From contig CACEWU010000005.1 of NCBI GenBank assembly GCA_902563335.1, forward strand, positions 1-64,000: a DNA stretch of 64,000 nucleotides, written 5' to 3'. The position numbers were made by a program, and so were the translations under genes. The notes beneath the pieces were generated by a model that saw only the letters and a program-made list of their open reading frames with translations, did not search any database and was not told where the DNA came from. Positions 55,932 through 64,000 of the stretch are shown here, in pieces. The stretch is from an uncultured Prochlorococcus sp. (GTDB lineage: Bacteria; Cyanobacteriota; Cyanobacteriia; PCC-6307; Cyanobiaceae). Each line of letters begins with the position of its first letter. Position 1 is the stretch's first letter.

Positions 55932-56438
55932 TTAGATTAATAAGTGTAATTGTTTTACAGCTTCATACGCAATAATTGCTGAAGCTACTGATAAGTTAAA
56001 ACTTCGAACACCTCCCTTACCAGTATCATCTGCAGCTCCAACCATTGGTATAGAAACAATGTGATGACATGTTTCCCTTACTAGATCAGGAAGACCGATA
56101 TCCTCTCTTCCAAATAAGAGAATATCGCCATATTGAAAACTAAATTTGTCAAGACTATTATCTGAGCTTTTACTACAACCAATAAGTCTTTTTGGAGAGG
56201 GAAATTGAATTAGAAAATCGTCTAAACAATTAAATACACTAAGATCTACATATGGCCAGTAATCTAAACCTGCACGTTTCAAATAACGATTTTCTAAACT
56301 AAATCCTAAAGGTGCTATCAAAACAAGAGGAAGATTAAAAGCAACACAGGTTCTAGCTATACTACCTGTATTATGAGGAATTCTTGGTTCAAATAAAACT
56401 ATATATAATGATCTATTGTGAAATTGATTACTAATCAT
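55932..56438 (-). CDS. trmL: tRNA (cytidine(34)-2'-O)-methyltransferase (SpoU/TrmL family)
   Basis: IVLFEPRIPHNTGSIARTC; LLFGREDIGLP; SFNLSVASAIIAYEA. Confidence 0.9.
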   Translation of the reverse strand: MISNQFHNRSLYIVLFEPRIPHNTGSIARTCVAFNLPLVLIAPLGFSLENRYLKRAGLDYWPYVDLSVFNCLDDFLIQFPSPKRLIGCSKSSDNSLDKFSFQYGDILLFGREDIGLPDLVRETCHHIVSIPMVGAADDTGKGGVRSFNLSVASAIIAYEAVKQLHLLI

Positions 56439-56989
56439 ATACTTACTCCTAATTTCTTAAGGTTCAAAGCTCTTCCTTGTAAAACTAACCAGCTACTAGT
56501 AGATAATAATTCTAATCTTTGTGATAAAAGTCCAACCCTATCCTTGAATATATTTCCAATCCTAGATGAAGGAACAACACCCCATCCAACCTCCTCAACA
56601 ACCAAAATCAACTTACCTCCATAATTTTTTATACTTTCAAACAACAACTCTTCATAGGCATTCCACTCATTGCTGGGCAAATCAAGGTGAGTAGTAACAA
56701 ACCCTCCAAGGGAATCAATCAATATCACATCTAATTCAGAACATAACAATATATCTTCCCAAAGTTTCCCTTCTGATTCTATAAGTCTCCAATGGGCTGG
56801 TCTTCTATCTCTATGAATTTGAATTCTCTTTTGCATCGAAATATCACACTCTTGAGGAATAGTTGTAGCGATATAGCAAACAGACTTTGATTTCATAACG
56901 AGCCTTTCTGCCCATCTACTTTTACCACCACATGAGGGACCTGTAACAAGTACTAATCCATCCCGATGAGTTCCAACATCATTATCCAC
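56435..56989 (-). CDS. cobU: adenosylcobinamide kinase/guanylyltransferase
   Basis: LVTGPSCGGKSRWAERL; CYIATTIPQECDISMQKRIQIHRDRRPAHW; VVEEVGWGVVP. Confidence 0.9.
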   Translation of the reverse strand: MDNDVGTHRDGLVLVTGPSCGGKSRWAERLVMKSKSVCYIATTIPQECDISMQKRIQIHRDRRPAHWRLIESEGKLWEDILLCSELDVILIDSLGGFVTTHLDLPSNEWNAYEELLFESIKNYGGKLILVVEEVGWGVVPSSRIGNIFKDRVGLLSQRLELLSTSSWLVLQGRALNLKKLGVSI

Positions 56990-57124
56990 TTGACCAAGTT
57001 CAAAACTTGATTCTTAATATTAAACTGTATTTATCAATTTTGCAAGGATTTACATATAAGATGTGTAGACCAACTATTTAAGAGATTAATCAAAGAAATA
57101 TATGATCAAGACCTTTTTCTAAAT

Positions 57125-57751
57125 ATGCAGACATCATCGGTCTCAATTATTATAGGCAGTATATTTCTATTGATTCTTGCTGTTCTCAATGCAATAACTG
57201 TAGATATTGTTACACCTAGTTTTCAAAGGGCAGAAGTTCTTGCAGCTACGGGATCAATAGTACTACTTCTATTAGGCATATTATGGTTAGATGTCGTCCC
57301 TAACAAATCGACTAAAGTTCAACTTATGGGAGAAAATGGGCTCTTTATAAAAGAAAATATAGATGACTCGTCAAAGAATGAGCTTGCTTGGGGAAGTCAT
57401 CTAATACTTACAGCGACGCCAGCTTCAACTATACTTGTATATTGGGAAGGTAAAATAATACTTAGAAGAGGGATCATAACTTCAAACAAATTCATACCAG
57501 GTGATATATGCAAAAGGTCTAGTAAGACAGGAAAAATAATCTCATTGGTGAATACGAGTATGTACCCAGGTAGCGCAGAATTCGATCCAATAGTTAAAGG
57601 TTTACCCTCTATTATTATTTATCCTTTAAATAGTTCTGGATGGGTCATCGTCGGTGGTTGGTCTAAAAGGTGTTTTAGTAAATCTGACGAGCAATGGATT
57701 ATAGGCTGGTCAGAAAAACTCAAGGAACATCTAATTGAGAAACAAACATGA
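57125..57751 (+). CDS. CCB2/CCB4-like cofactor assembly of complex C subunit B
   Basis: Two N-terminal TM helices and a soluble domain typical of cyanobacterial CCB family. Confidence 0.7.
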   Translation: MQTSSVSIIIGSIFLLILAVLNAITVDIVTPSFQRAEVLAATGSIVLLLLGILWLDVVPNKSTKVQLMGENGLFIKENIDDSSKNELAWGSHLILTATPASTILVYWEGKIILRRGIITSNKFIPGDICKRSSKTGKIISLVNTSMYPGSAEFDPIVKGLPSIIIYPLNSSGWVIVGGWSKRCFSKSDEQWIIGWSEKLKEHLIEKQT

Positions 57752-57753
57752 TT

Positions 57754-58584
57754 TTACTTGTTCAAAGGGAACGAAATAACTGTATCTACGTATGAGTCAT
57801 CTGAAGTTAAATATATTTTACTTATAGATTTATCAATACTATTTGTTTCTTGACTTTGAATAACTGAATTATTTCGTCTAAAAATTAATTGGCATCTCTT
57901 AGCTTTTGATTTTATTGAAGTAGATTTTTTATAGTTACAATCGAGTAAATCTAGATAGTGTTTGGCTGTGCTACCTTCAATTGCATTGGCATTTATTATA
58001 TTTTGATTTAGGTTACTATTATTTGAGCGCTTCGCAAATACTGGACCCGAAGCATAGAAATAGCCAGATTCAGGGTCCCATACTGCATCTGTTGCTTCTA
58101 TTGAATAGAAGGGGTTTAGATTGTTTGTCGTATTTAAGGAGTCGAACAAATAAAGTTCTGTTTTGCCGTGAAATGAAATTTTAGATCCTTTTGTGTCCCA
58201 TTTCATATGACTACCTTTAATAGAAAAGGAATTATTGGTTAGTTTAAGTATCTGAACATTTCCTTTAAGTTCTAATAGTTCTCCTCCCTCGTAGAGATTT
58301 AATTTATCGCCAGTTATTTTATATTCACGAGATTGATTTTTAAAGAGATACCCAATAGGGTCCTCTGCCAGAACAACGCTCAATTGAATATCATAATTGG
58401 CCTGTGGACTGGTAAATATCCATGCGGGTTCGCCATTTGCGTGATTTTGCTTTAGATTTAACTCGTTAAAGGTAAATTTTCTTAATTCTTTATTTGGTCT
58501 AATCAGACTATTAGAGCATGAAGTCAAAACTATATTGATAAGTATTAAAGAAAATAATGCATTAATTTTTTTTATATAATTCAT
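57754..58584 (-). CDS. lptC: LptC-like LPS export periplasmic protein
   Basis: Lipobox-like LTSCSNS; LYEGGELLELKGNVQILK...AKHYLDLLDCNY. Confidence 0.7.
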   Translation of the reverse strand: MNYIKKINALFSLILINIVLTSCSNSLIRPNKELRKFTFNELNLKQNHANGEPAWIFTSPQANYDIQLSVVLAEDPIGYLFKNQSREYKITGDKLNLYEGGELLELKGNVQILKLTNNSFSIKGSHMKWDTKGSKISFHGKTELYLFDSLNTTNNLNPFYSIEATDAVWDPESGYFYASGPVFAKRSNNSNLNQNIINANAIEGSTAKHYLDLLDCNYKKSTSIKSKAKRCQLIFRRNNSVIQSQETNSIDKSISKIYLTSDDSYVDTVISFPLNK

Positions 58585-60120
58585 TTAATAAGACTCTATC
58601 TTATGAATTACTGGAGTAGGGATTGGTAAGTTTTTGCCGCTAATAAGCATTCCCCAGTTCAGATTATCACTCCAACTATTAAGATCATCCTCACAAGAAA
58701 GTTGAACCAAGATCCTATTACTTAATTCAGGTAATATAGGGTTTAACAATAGTCCGATTATTCTGCAAGTTTCCAGAACCGAGTAAAGGTCATTTGCTAC
58801 AACTTCTAAATTGTTAATATCCTTCATAAGCTTCCAAGGTGCTTTTTCATTTAAATAACCATTAGCATTTATTGCCAAATCTAATATTGCTTGCGATGCA
58901 ATGTGAAATTCCAGTTGATCGATTGATTTTCTAAAGAGAGATATTTTTTTTAATGCACACAATTCTAGAGAGTTAGACATTTTTTCTATAGGTGAGAAAG
59001 GAGGCACTTTATCGGAAAACCATTTACGAGACATCGAAATTGTTCTATTGAGTAGGTTTCCTATAGTGTTTGCAAGATCGTTATTTACCAAGTCATGAAA
59101 TCGTTTGTTCTGAAAGTCACCATCATTGCCGAATTGAATATCCTTTAAGAGGTACCAACGTATAGCATCTGTCCCAAACTCATCTAACAATTGATTTGGA
59201 TCTAAAACGTTACCAAGTGACTTACCCATCTTTTGTCCCTCCCTTGTTAAAAAGCCATGGCCAAATACTCTTTTAGGTAATTTGAGTCCTGCTGAAATAA
59301 GCATTGCAGGCCAATATACTGCATGAAAGCGTAAAATATCCTTACCGATAATATGAACAGAGGCTGGCCATCCTAAATCATGTAATTCTTCTAACTCAGA
59401 TATACATTTGTCGCCAACTAATGCTGAAAGGTATCCAACAAGGGCATCAAACCAGACATAAAATGTGTGTCCTTGATATCCAGGAACAGGTATTCCCCAG
59501 GGAACGTCGATTCTAGAAATTGAGAAATCTTTTAATCCCTGAGATACAAAGTTGCATATTTCATTTTTTCTACTTGTAGGTTGGATAAAACCTGGAGTGT
59601 CAATCAATATTTCAATCTCTTTTTGAAATTTAGATAACTTAAAGAATAGATTTACCTCATCACGCCATTCTAAATTATTCTTATGTAAGCTGCAGAATGG
59701 ATCCTTAATACCTGGATCTGTTTCTTTATATTCCTCACAACCAACACAATACCAACCTTGCTGTTGGCCTAAATATATATCTCCTGAATTATTGACTCTA
59801 TTAAAAAACACATGTACAAGCTCTTTATGTTGATTAGAGGTAGTTCTGACAAATCGATCGTTTGAAATGCCCCACTTATCCCAAAGTTGTTTATATTGCT
59901 GTGAAATCATGTCACAATGATCTCTTGGGCTTATACCTAATCCATATGCTGTACGCTGAATTTTTTGGCCATGCTCATCAACACCTGTAATAAAAGTTAC
60001 ATTATTCCCCTCTAACCTTTGATACCTGGCAAAAGCATCAGAGGCAATTGTTGTATAGGTGCTACCTAAATGAGCTTTATCATTAACGTAATAAAGCGGC
60101 GTAGTTATAGTATAATTCAT
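58585..60120 (-). CDS. metG: methionyl-tRNA synthetase
   Basis: TTPLYYVNDKAHLGSTYTTIASDA; KMGKSLGNV. Confidence 0.97.
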   Translation of the reverse strand: MNYTITTPLYYVNDKAHLGSTYTTIASDAFARYQRLEGNNVTFITGVDEHGQKIQRTAYGLGISPRDHCDMISQQYKQLWDKWGISNDRFVRTTSNQHKELVHVFFNRVNNSGDIYLGQQQGWYCVGCEEYKETDPGIKDPFCSLHKNNLEWRDEVNLFFKLSKFQKEIEILIDTPGFIQPTSRKNEICNFVSQGLKDFSISRIDVPWGIPVPGYQGHTFYVWFDALVGYLSALVGDKCISELEELHDLGWPASVHIIGKDILRFHAVYWPAMLISAGLKLPKRVFGHGFLTREGQKMGKSLGNVLDPNQLLDEFGTDAIRWYLLKDIQFGNDGDFQNKRFHDLVNNDLANTIGNLLNRTISMSRKWFSDKVPPFSPIEKMSNSLELCALKKISLFRKSIDQLEFHIASQAILDLAINANGYLNEKAPWKLMKDINNLEVVANDLYSVLETCRIIGLLLNPILPELSNRILVQLSCEDDLNSWSDNLNWGMLISGKNLPIPTPVIHKIESY

Positions 60121-60257
60121 AATTTGTTACTGGGGAGTTGTAGTAGTTTTGTTTATAGGGGGCAAGAATGTTTTAAAATAGATACTATATTCTATATTAG
60201 CAATTAAAATACCTATAAGTGATATATTTATATTATAGTGCATTGCCATAGAATCGG

Positions 60258-61541
60258 TTATTTCAGGTCTATTATTTTAAATTCAAGAATATCATTTTCT
60301 AACTCAAAGAAGTTATTGTCAGCATACTGCAAGGATAACTCTTGAGCAAATCTCAATTCAAATTGCGTATCTAATTTACAAACTATATCCATTTCTATAG
60401 CATTCACTCTTACAAGGCTAATAATTTCTGTCTTCTTTATCCATCTTATGAAATTACAATTAAAAATCATGTCCGATCTGGAATTAAACCAGGATTTTAG
60501 ACATTTTAATTGATCTGCTTTTGCAATATTATTTGCCTCTCGGATAGGATTTTTAATTTCATCAAGGATATTAGTTAGTTCTTCTTGGGATAAAACTATT
60601 TTGCCTTCAATCTGGTTAATTATTTGCCTATGTACAAGCGTATCAGAATACCTTCTGATAGGTGACGTTGCTTGTGTATATTCATTCAAACCTAAACTTG
60701 AATGAGGTATAGGATTAGTAGAAATGACAGCCCTATTTAGTTGACTCTTTATGAGTGATTTGTATAGGATTGGATCTTCAAAGTTTAAAATGTTACTCTT
60801 AAAATTAAACCTGGATGGGTTTTGCCCTCTATAAGGTAATGCGATCTTATTCTCTTTTCCAAAAATAGCAACGATATTACCAATCAAAATCATCGCTTCA
60901 CTGATTAGTGTCCTGGCTTTTGTTATTTCGATCACCTTTAGTCGAGGATTTGTATTTGAATCAACAAATCTTCCTTGCAAATTATCCAAAATTATAGATC
61001 CCCTGTCTCTACGCCAATTCTGACGCAATTTAAGTAATTCGAATAGATCTGATAGTTCTTTCTCTTCTGGCGGAGACAACTCAATCAAATCATCTGCATC
61101 ATCATATGTGAGTTTATAATTTGGCTTTATAAAAGATTTACATATGCAATAAGATTCGATTTGACCATGATCACCTAAAACAACCTTAATACTTAGTGTT
61201 AAGGATTGCTTACCAGGTAAAAGGCTAAATGCTCTTGTAATTAGTTCCAATGGAAACATTGGAACCACAGAATCTGCTAGATAAATAGAAGTAGCTCTTT
61301 GACGAGCATATATATCTAATGGGCTTTCTAATTCAAAATATTCACTTGGATTTGCTATGTGAACCCAAATCACTGCTCCTGCGTCTGTGTATTCAAGAGA
61401 AATTGCATCATCTATATCAGTAGTAGAATCGTCGTCTATCGTATATGTTTTGAGAGAAGTAAGGTCAATACAATTTCCGAATAGGCTTTCGCCATGACTA
61501 TATATATTTAAAATAGATTCAATTTGCTCCTCTAGAAGCAT
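60258..61541 (-). CDS. short RNB-domain exoribonuclease (RNase II family)
   Basis: TIDDDSTTDIDDAIS catalytic motif; YTQATSPIRRYSDTLVHRQI motif; no N-terminal CSDs. Confidence 0.9.
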   Translation of the reverse strand: MLLEEQIESILNIYSHGESLFGNCIDLTSLKTYTIDDDSTTDIDDAISLEYTDAGAVIWVHIANPSEYFELESPLDIYARQRATSIYLADSVVPMFPLELITRAFSLLPGKQSLTLSIKVVLGDHGQIESYCICKSFIKPNYKLTYDDADDLIELSPPEEKELSDLFELLKLRQNWRRDRGSIILDNLQGRFVDSNTNPRLKVIEITKARTLISEAMILIGNIVAIFGKENKIALPYRGQNPSRFNFKSNILNFEDPILYKSLIKSQLNRAVISTNPIPHSSLGLNEYTQATSPIRRYSDTLVHRQIINQIEGKIVLSQEELTNILDEIKNPIREANNIAKADQLKCLKSWFNSRSDMIFNCNFIRWIKKTEIISLVRVNAIEMDIVCKLDTQFELRFAQELSLQYADNNFFELENDILEFKIIDLK

Positions 61542-61662
61542 TTAAAAAAATAAGAAATTAAGAGAGTTTAAGCTTATAATTTATTTTAGTTATTATTTTT
61601 ACAGAAATTTATTTTTTTATTTATTCAAATAATAACAACTACATTGAATAAGATTTATATAA

Positions 61663-61884
61663 TCAACCCTCAGGGTTAACAAAAGGTAAGAGTGCAACAA
61701 TTCGTGCACGCTTTACAGCCGTTGTTAAATCGCGTTGTTGTTTAGCGGTTAGACCTGTGAGCCTTCTTGGAAGGATTTTCCCTCGATCTGTAATAAACTT
61801 TTTCAAAAGGTCAACATCCTTGTAGTCAATTGGATCTCCAGGCTTGATAGGAGATAATCGTTTTTTAAAAAATGAACTACTCAT
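61663..61884 (-). CDS. rpsR: 30S ribosomal protein S18
   Basis: [50 protein letters not shown]. Confidence 0.97.
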   Translation of the reverse strand: MSSSFFKKRLSPIKPGDPIDYKDVDLLKKFITDRGKILPRRLTGLTAKQQRDLTTAVKRARIVALLPFVNPEG

Positions 61885-61923
61885 TGCAAGGTCTAATTAG
61901 GTTGTGAGAGGTTCTAGGAAACC

Positions 61924-62117
61924 TCACTTAATTTCTTTGTGAGGAGTGGATTTGTTGCAGTGCGGGCAGAATTTCATTACTTCCAGCCTTTCGGTGGTGT
62001 TCCGACGGTTCTTCTCGGTTGTGTAACGAGACACACCGGGAGAGCGCTTGGCGGGATTGGACCGGCATTCAGTGCACTCTAGGTGATCACTATCCGGACG
62101 CCCTTGTTTTTAGCCAT
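61924..62117 (-). pseudogene. rpmG: 50S ribosomal protein L33 with apparent 1-nt frameshift
   Basis: [12 protein letters not shown] | frameshift | [52 protein letters not shown]; total 194 nt, one short of 65 codons. Confidence 0.85.
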
Positions 62118-62239
62118 ATTAAGGACGTAGCGCTGCAGTTGCGAAGCGTACTTAGAAAGACAAATACTACTAGCAAGCCGGTACTAAGTAAAAGCCGGAA
62201 GGCTGCTTCGTAGTATCAAGAGGATGTGATCTATCCCTT

Positions 62240-64000
62240 ATGAGGGTTTCTCTCTCCTGGCTAAAGGATCTAGTAGAAGTCGAGGTGACAGCCTTAGACC
62301 TCGCAGAGAAGCTTTCCATGGCTGGTTTTGAAGTCGAATCACTTGAAGATCAGGCACTCCTTACAAAAGGAGTAGTTGTTGGCCATGTAAAAAAAATAAG
62401 TCCACACCCAAATGCAGATAAATTAAAGGTTTGCGTTATAGATGTTGGTAAGCCAGAAGATGCTCAAATAGTTTGTGGTGCATCAAACATAATTGAAAAC
62501 ATACATGTTCCGGTCGCTCTCCCAGGAACATTATTAGCTGTTAAAGGAATAACAATTAAATCAAGTGAACTCAGAGGAGTTAAAAGTGAAGGAATGGTAT
62601 GTTCACTAGAAGAACTGGGGATAGAAGACGTCTCCTCCGGGATAGCAATACTAGAAGATATAAATTCAGATATTCCGAAACCTGGAAATCCTATTTCAGA
62701 ATTCCTTAAGTATAATGACACAATTATTGAGTTAGCAATTACAGCAAATAGGCCAGATGGAATGTCAATGATTGGTATAGCAAATGAAGTTTCAGCACTT
62801 ACTAAAGCAAAATTAAATATTCCGAAAATTTCAAATGGAAACTTTAAAAAATCAGAAATACCAAATGAATTAACAAAATTAATCCCTGAGAATGGAATAT
62901 ATGCTTTGACATCTATAAGGAACGTAAATAACAACGTTAGTTCACCACAATGGTTAACAAAAAGGCTAGAAAGTTCTGGAATAAGGTCTATTAATGCAGT
63001 GGTTGACATTACAAACTATGTAATGCTTGAACAAGGACAACCCCTACATGCGTTTGACGCTGATATTTTAGAAAATAATATTTGCAGAGAAAATATTGAA
63101 AAATCGATAGGAATTAGAATGGCTAAATCGGGAGAGAAATTTAAAGGTATTGATTCGAGGGAAATATCATTGGATCAAGCAGCTCAAGTTATTACCTACA
63201 AAAATAAGATTATTGCTCTAGCTGGGGTCATTGGGGGCCTAGAAAGCTCAGTTAAATCAGATTCCACTAATATTTTTCTCGAAGCAGCTGTATTCTCGCC
63301 ATCATTAGTGAGAAATACATCTAGATCTGCAGGATGTAGAACTGAATCTAGTGGAAGGTTTGAAAAAGGACTCGCAGAAAATATGACCATACCATCATCA
63401 ATCAGAGCAACAGAACTAATTACCGATATTTGTGGAGGAAAAGTAGAAAACCAATTGCAATGGCAAGAAATTAAGAAAGATGTTAGTCCTATTCTTCTGC
63501 AGGGAGATTCTGTTCGAAGAGTACTTGGACCAATGAACATCGCAGACGAAGAAATCACCGTAAAACCTATTGCACAAGAATCCTTAAATCAAACCAAAAC
63601 GATAGAAACTAAAGAGATAGAGAATGAAGAAATTGAGCTTGTACTAACAAGCCTAGGATGTAAATTGGAAGCTAAAGATAGCGGTTGGCTAGTAATACCA
63701 CCTGTCTTGAGAAGTAATGATTTAGTAAGAGAAATAGATTTAATAGAGGAAGTAGCTCGCTTAATTGGATATGATAAATTTTCATCAAATTTACCAGATC
63801 CAATAAAGCCTGGCTATCTAACATCTTCGCAGCATGCAGAACGCAAACTAAGAAATATACTTGCTTCTATAGGTTTTCAAGAAATTACAACATTATCATT
63901 AGTTGGAACAAGTGATTCTGATAACGAAAGAATAGCAATTAGTAATCCTCTACAAAAGGAAACTAGTCACTTAAGAACAAATCTATGGAACGAACATCTA
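62240..64000 (+). CDS. pheT: phenylalanyl-tRNA synthetase beta subunit (partial, runs off window)
   Basis: MRVSLSWLKDLVEVEVTALDLAEKLSMAGFEVE; HPNADKLKVC; TANRPDGMSMIGIA; no stop before window end. Confidence 0.95.
   Translation, partial: MRVSLSWLKDLVEVEVTALDLAEKLSMAGFEVESLEDQALLTKGVVVGHVKKISPHPNADKLKVCVIDVGKPEDAQIVCGASNIIENIHVPVALPGTLLAVKGITIKSSELRGVKSEGMVCSLEELGIEDVSSGIAILEDINSDIPKPGNPISEFLKYNDTIIELAITANRPDGMSMIGIANEVSALTKAKLNIPKISNGNFKKSEIPNELTKLIPENGIYALTSIRNVNNNVSSPQWLTKRLESSGIRSINAVVDITNYVMLEQGQPLHAFDADILENNICRENIEKSIGIRMAKSGEKFKGIDSREISLDQAAQVITYKNKIIALAGVIGGLESSVKSDSTNIFLEAAVFSPSLVRNTSRSAGCRTESSGRFEKGLAENMTIPSSIRATELITDICGGKVENQLQWQEIKKDVSPILLQGDSVRRVLGPMNIADEEITVKPIAQESLNQTKTIETKEIENEEIELVLTSLGCKLEAKDSGWLVIPPVLRSNDLVREIDLIEEVARLIGYDKFSSNLPDPIKPGYLTSSQHAERKLRNILASIGFQEITTLSLVGTSDSDNERIAISNPLQKETSHLRTNLWNEHL

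Noticed and set aside
62019-62213. 64-aa plus-strand ORF
   Set aside because: It is antisense to the rpmG coding sequence; the L33 peptide is clearly on the minus strand
62464-63558. Two minus-strand ORFs of 181 and 120 aa
   Set aside because: Antisense to pheT, which reads continuously on the plus strand to the window end

Overview
This is a ~64 kb, AT-rich, gene-dense chromosomal window that looks like a low-light-type Prochlorococcus or close marine picocyanobacterium. That placement is inferred from gene content: chlH, psb30/ycf12, ycf20-like DUF565, CCB-type and CGLD27 proteins, and many small cyanobacterial DUFs. Most of it is housekeeping: carB, tpiA, folP, chlH, dapB, apt, mfd, fmt, tldD/tldE, ubiX, recJ, ftsH, UPF0182, 2-Cys peroxiredoxin, cobU, lptC, metG, rpsR, rpmF and pheT (truncated at the window end), plus initiator and elongator tRNA-Met. 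I saw no mobile element, prophage or CRISPR array. The strongest unusual observations are these. (1) Two RNB-family genes look complementary. A long RNase R-like protein (42291..44645) has lost the catalytic Asp cluster and the TSPIRRY motif but keeps an S1 domain. A minimal RNB protein (60258..61541) keeps both catalytic motifs but lacks the N-terminal RNA-binding region. (2) rpmG (L33) carries an apparent 1-nt frameshift, giving TAG after 12 codons. (3) Two hairpins lie between psb30 and recJ, one a perfect 18-bp stem. (4) A protein next to mfd has a duplicated C-terminal helical module resembling those of single-strand annealing proteins. (5) Several small ORFs are absent from the ORF track (psb30, rpmF, a 55-aa TM protein, a 59-aa Cys-motif protein). 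No searches were run; family names come from motif recognition.
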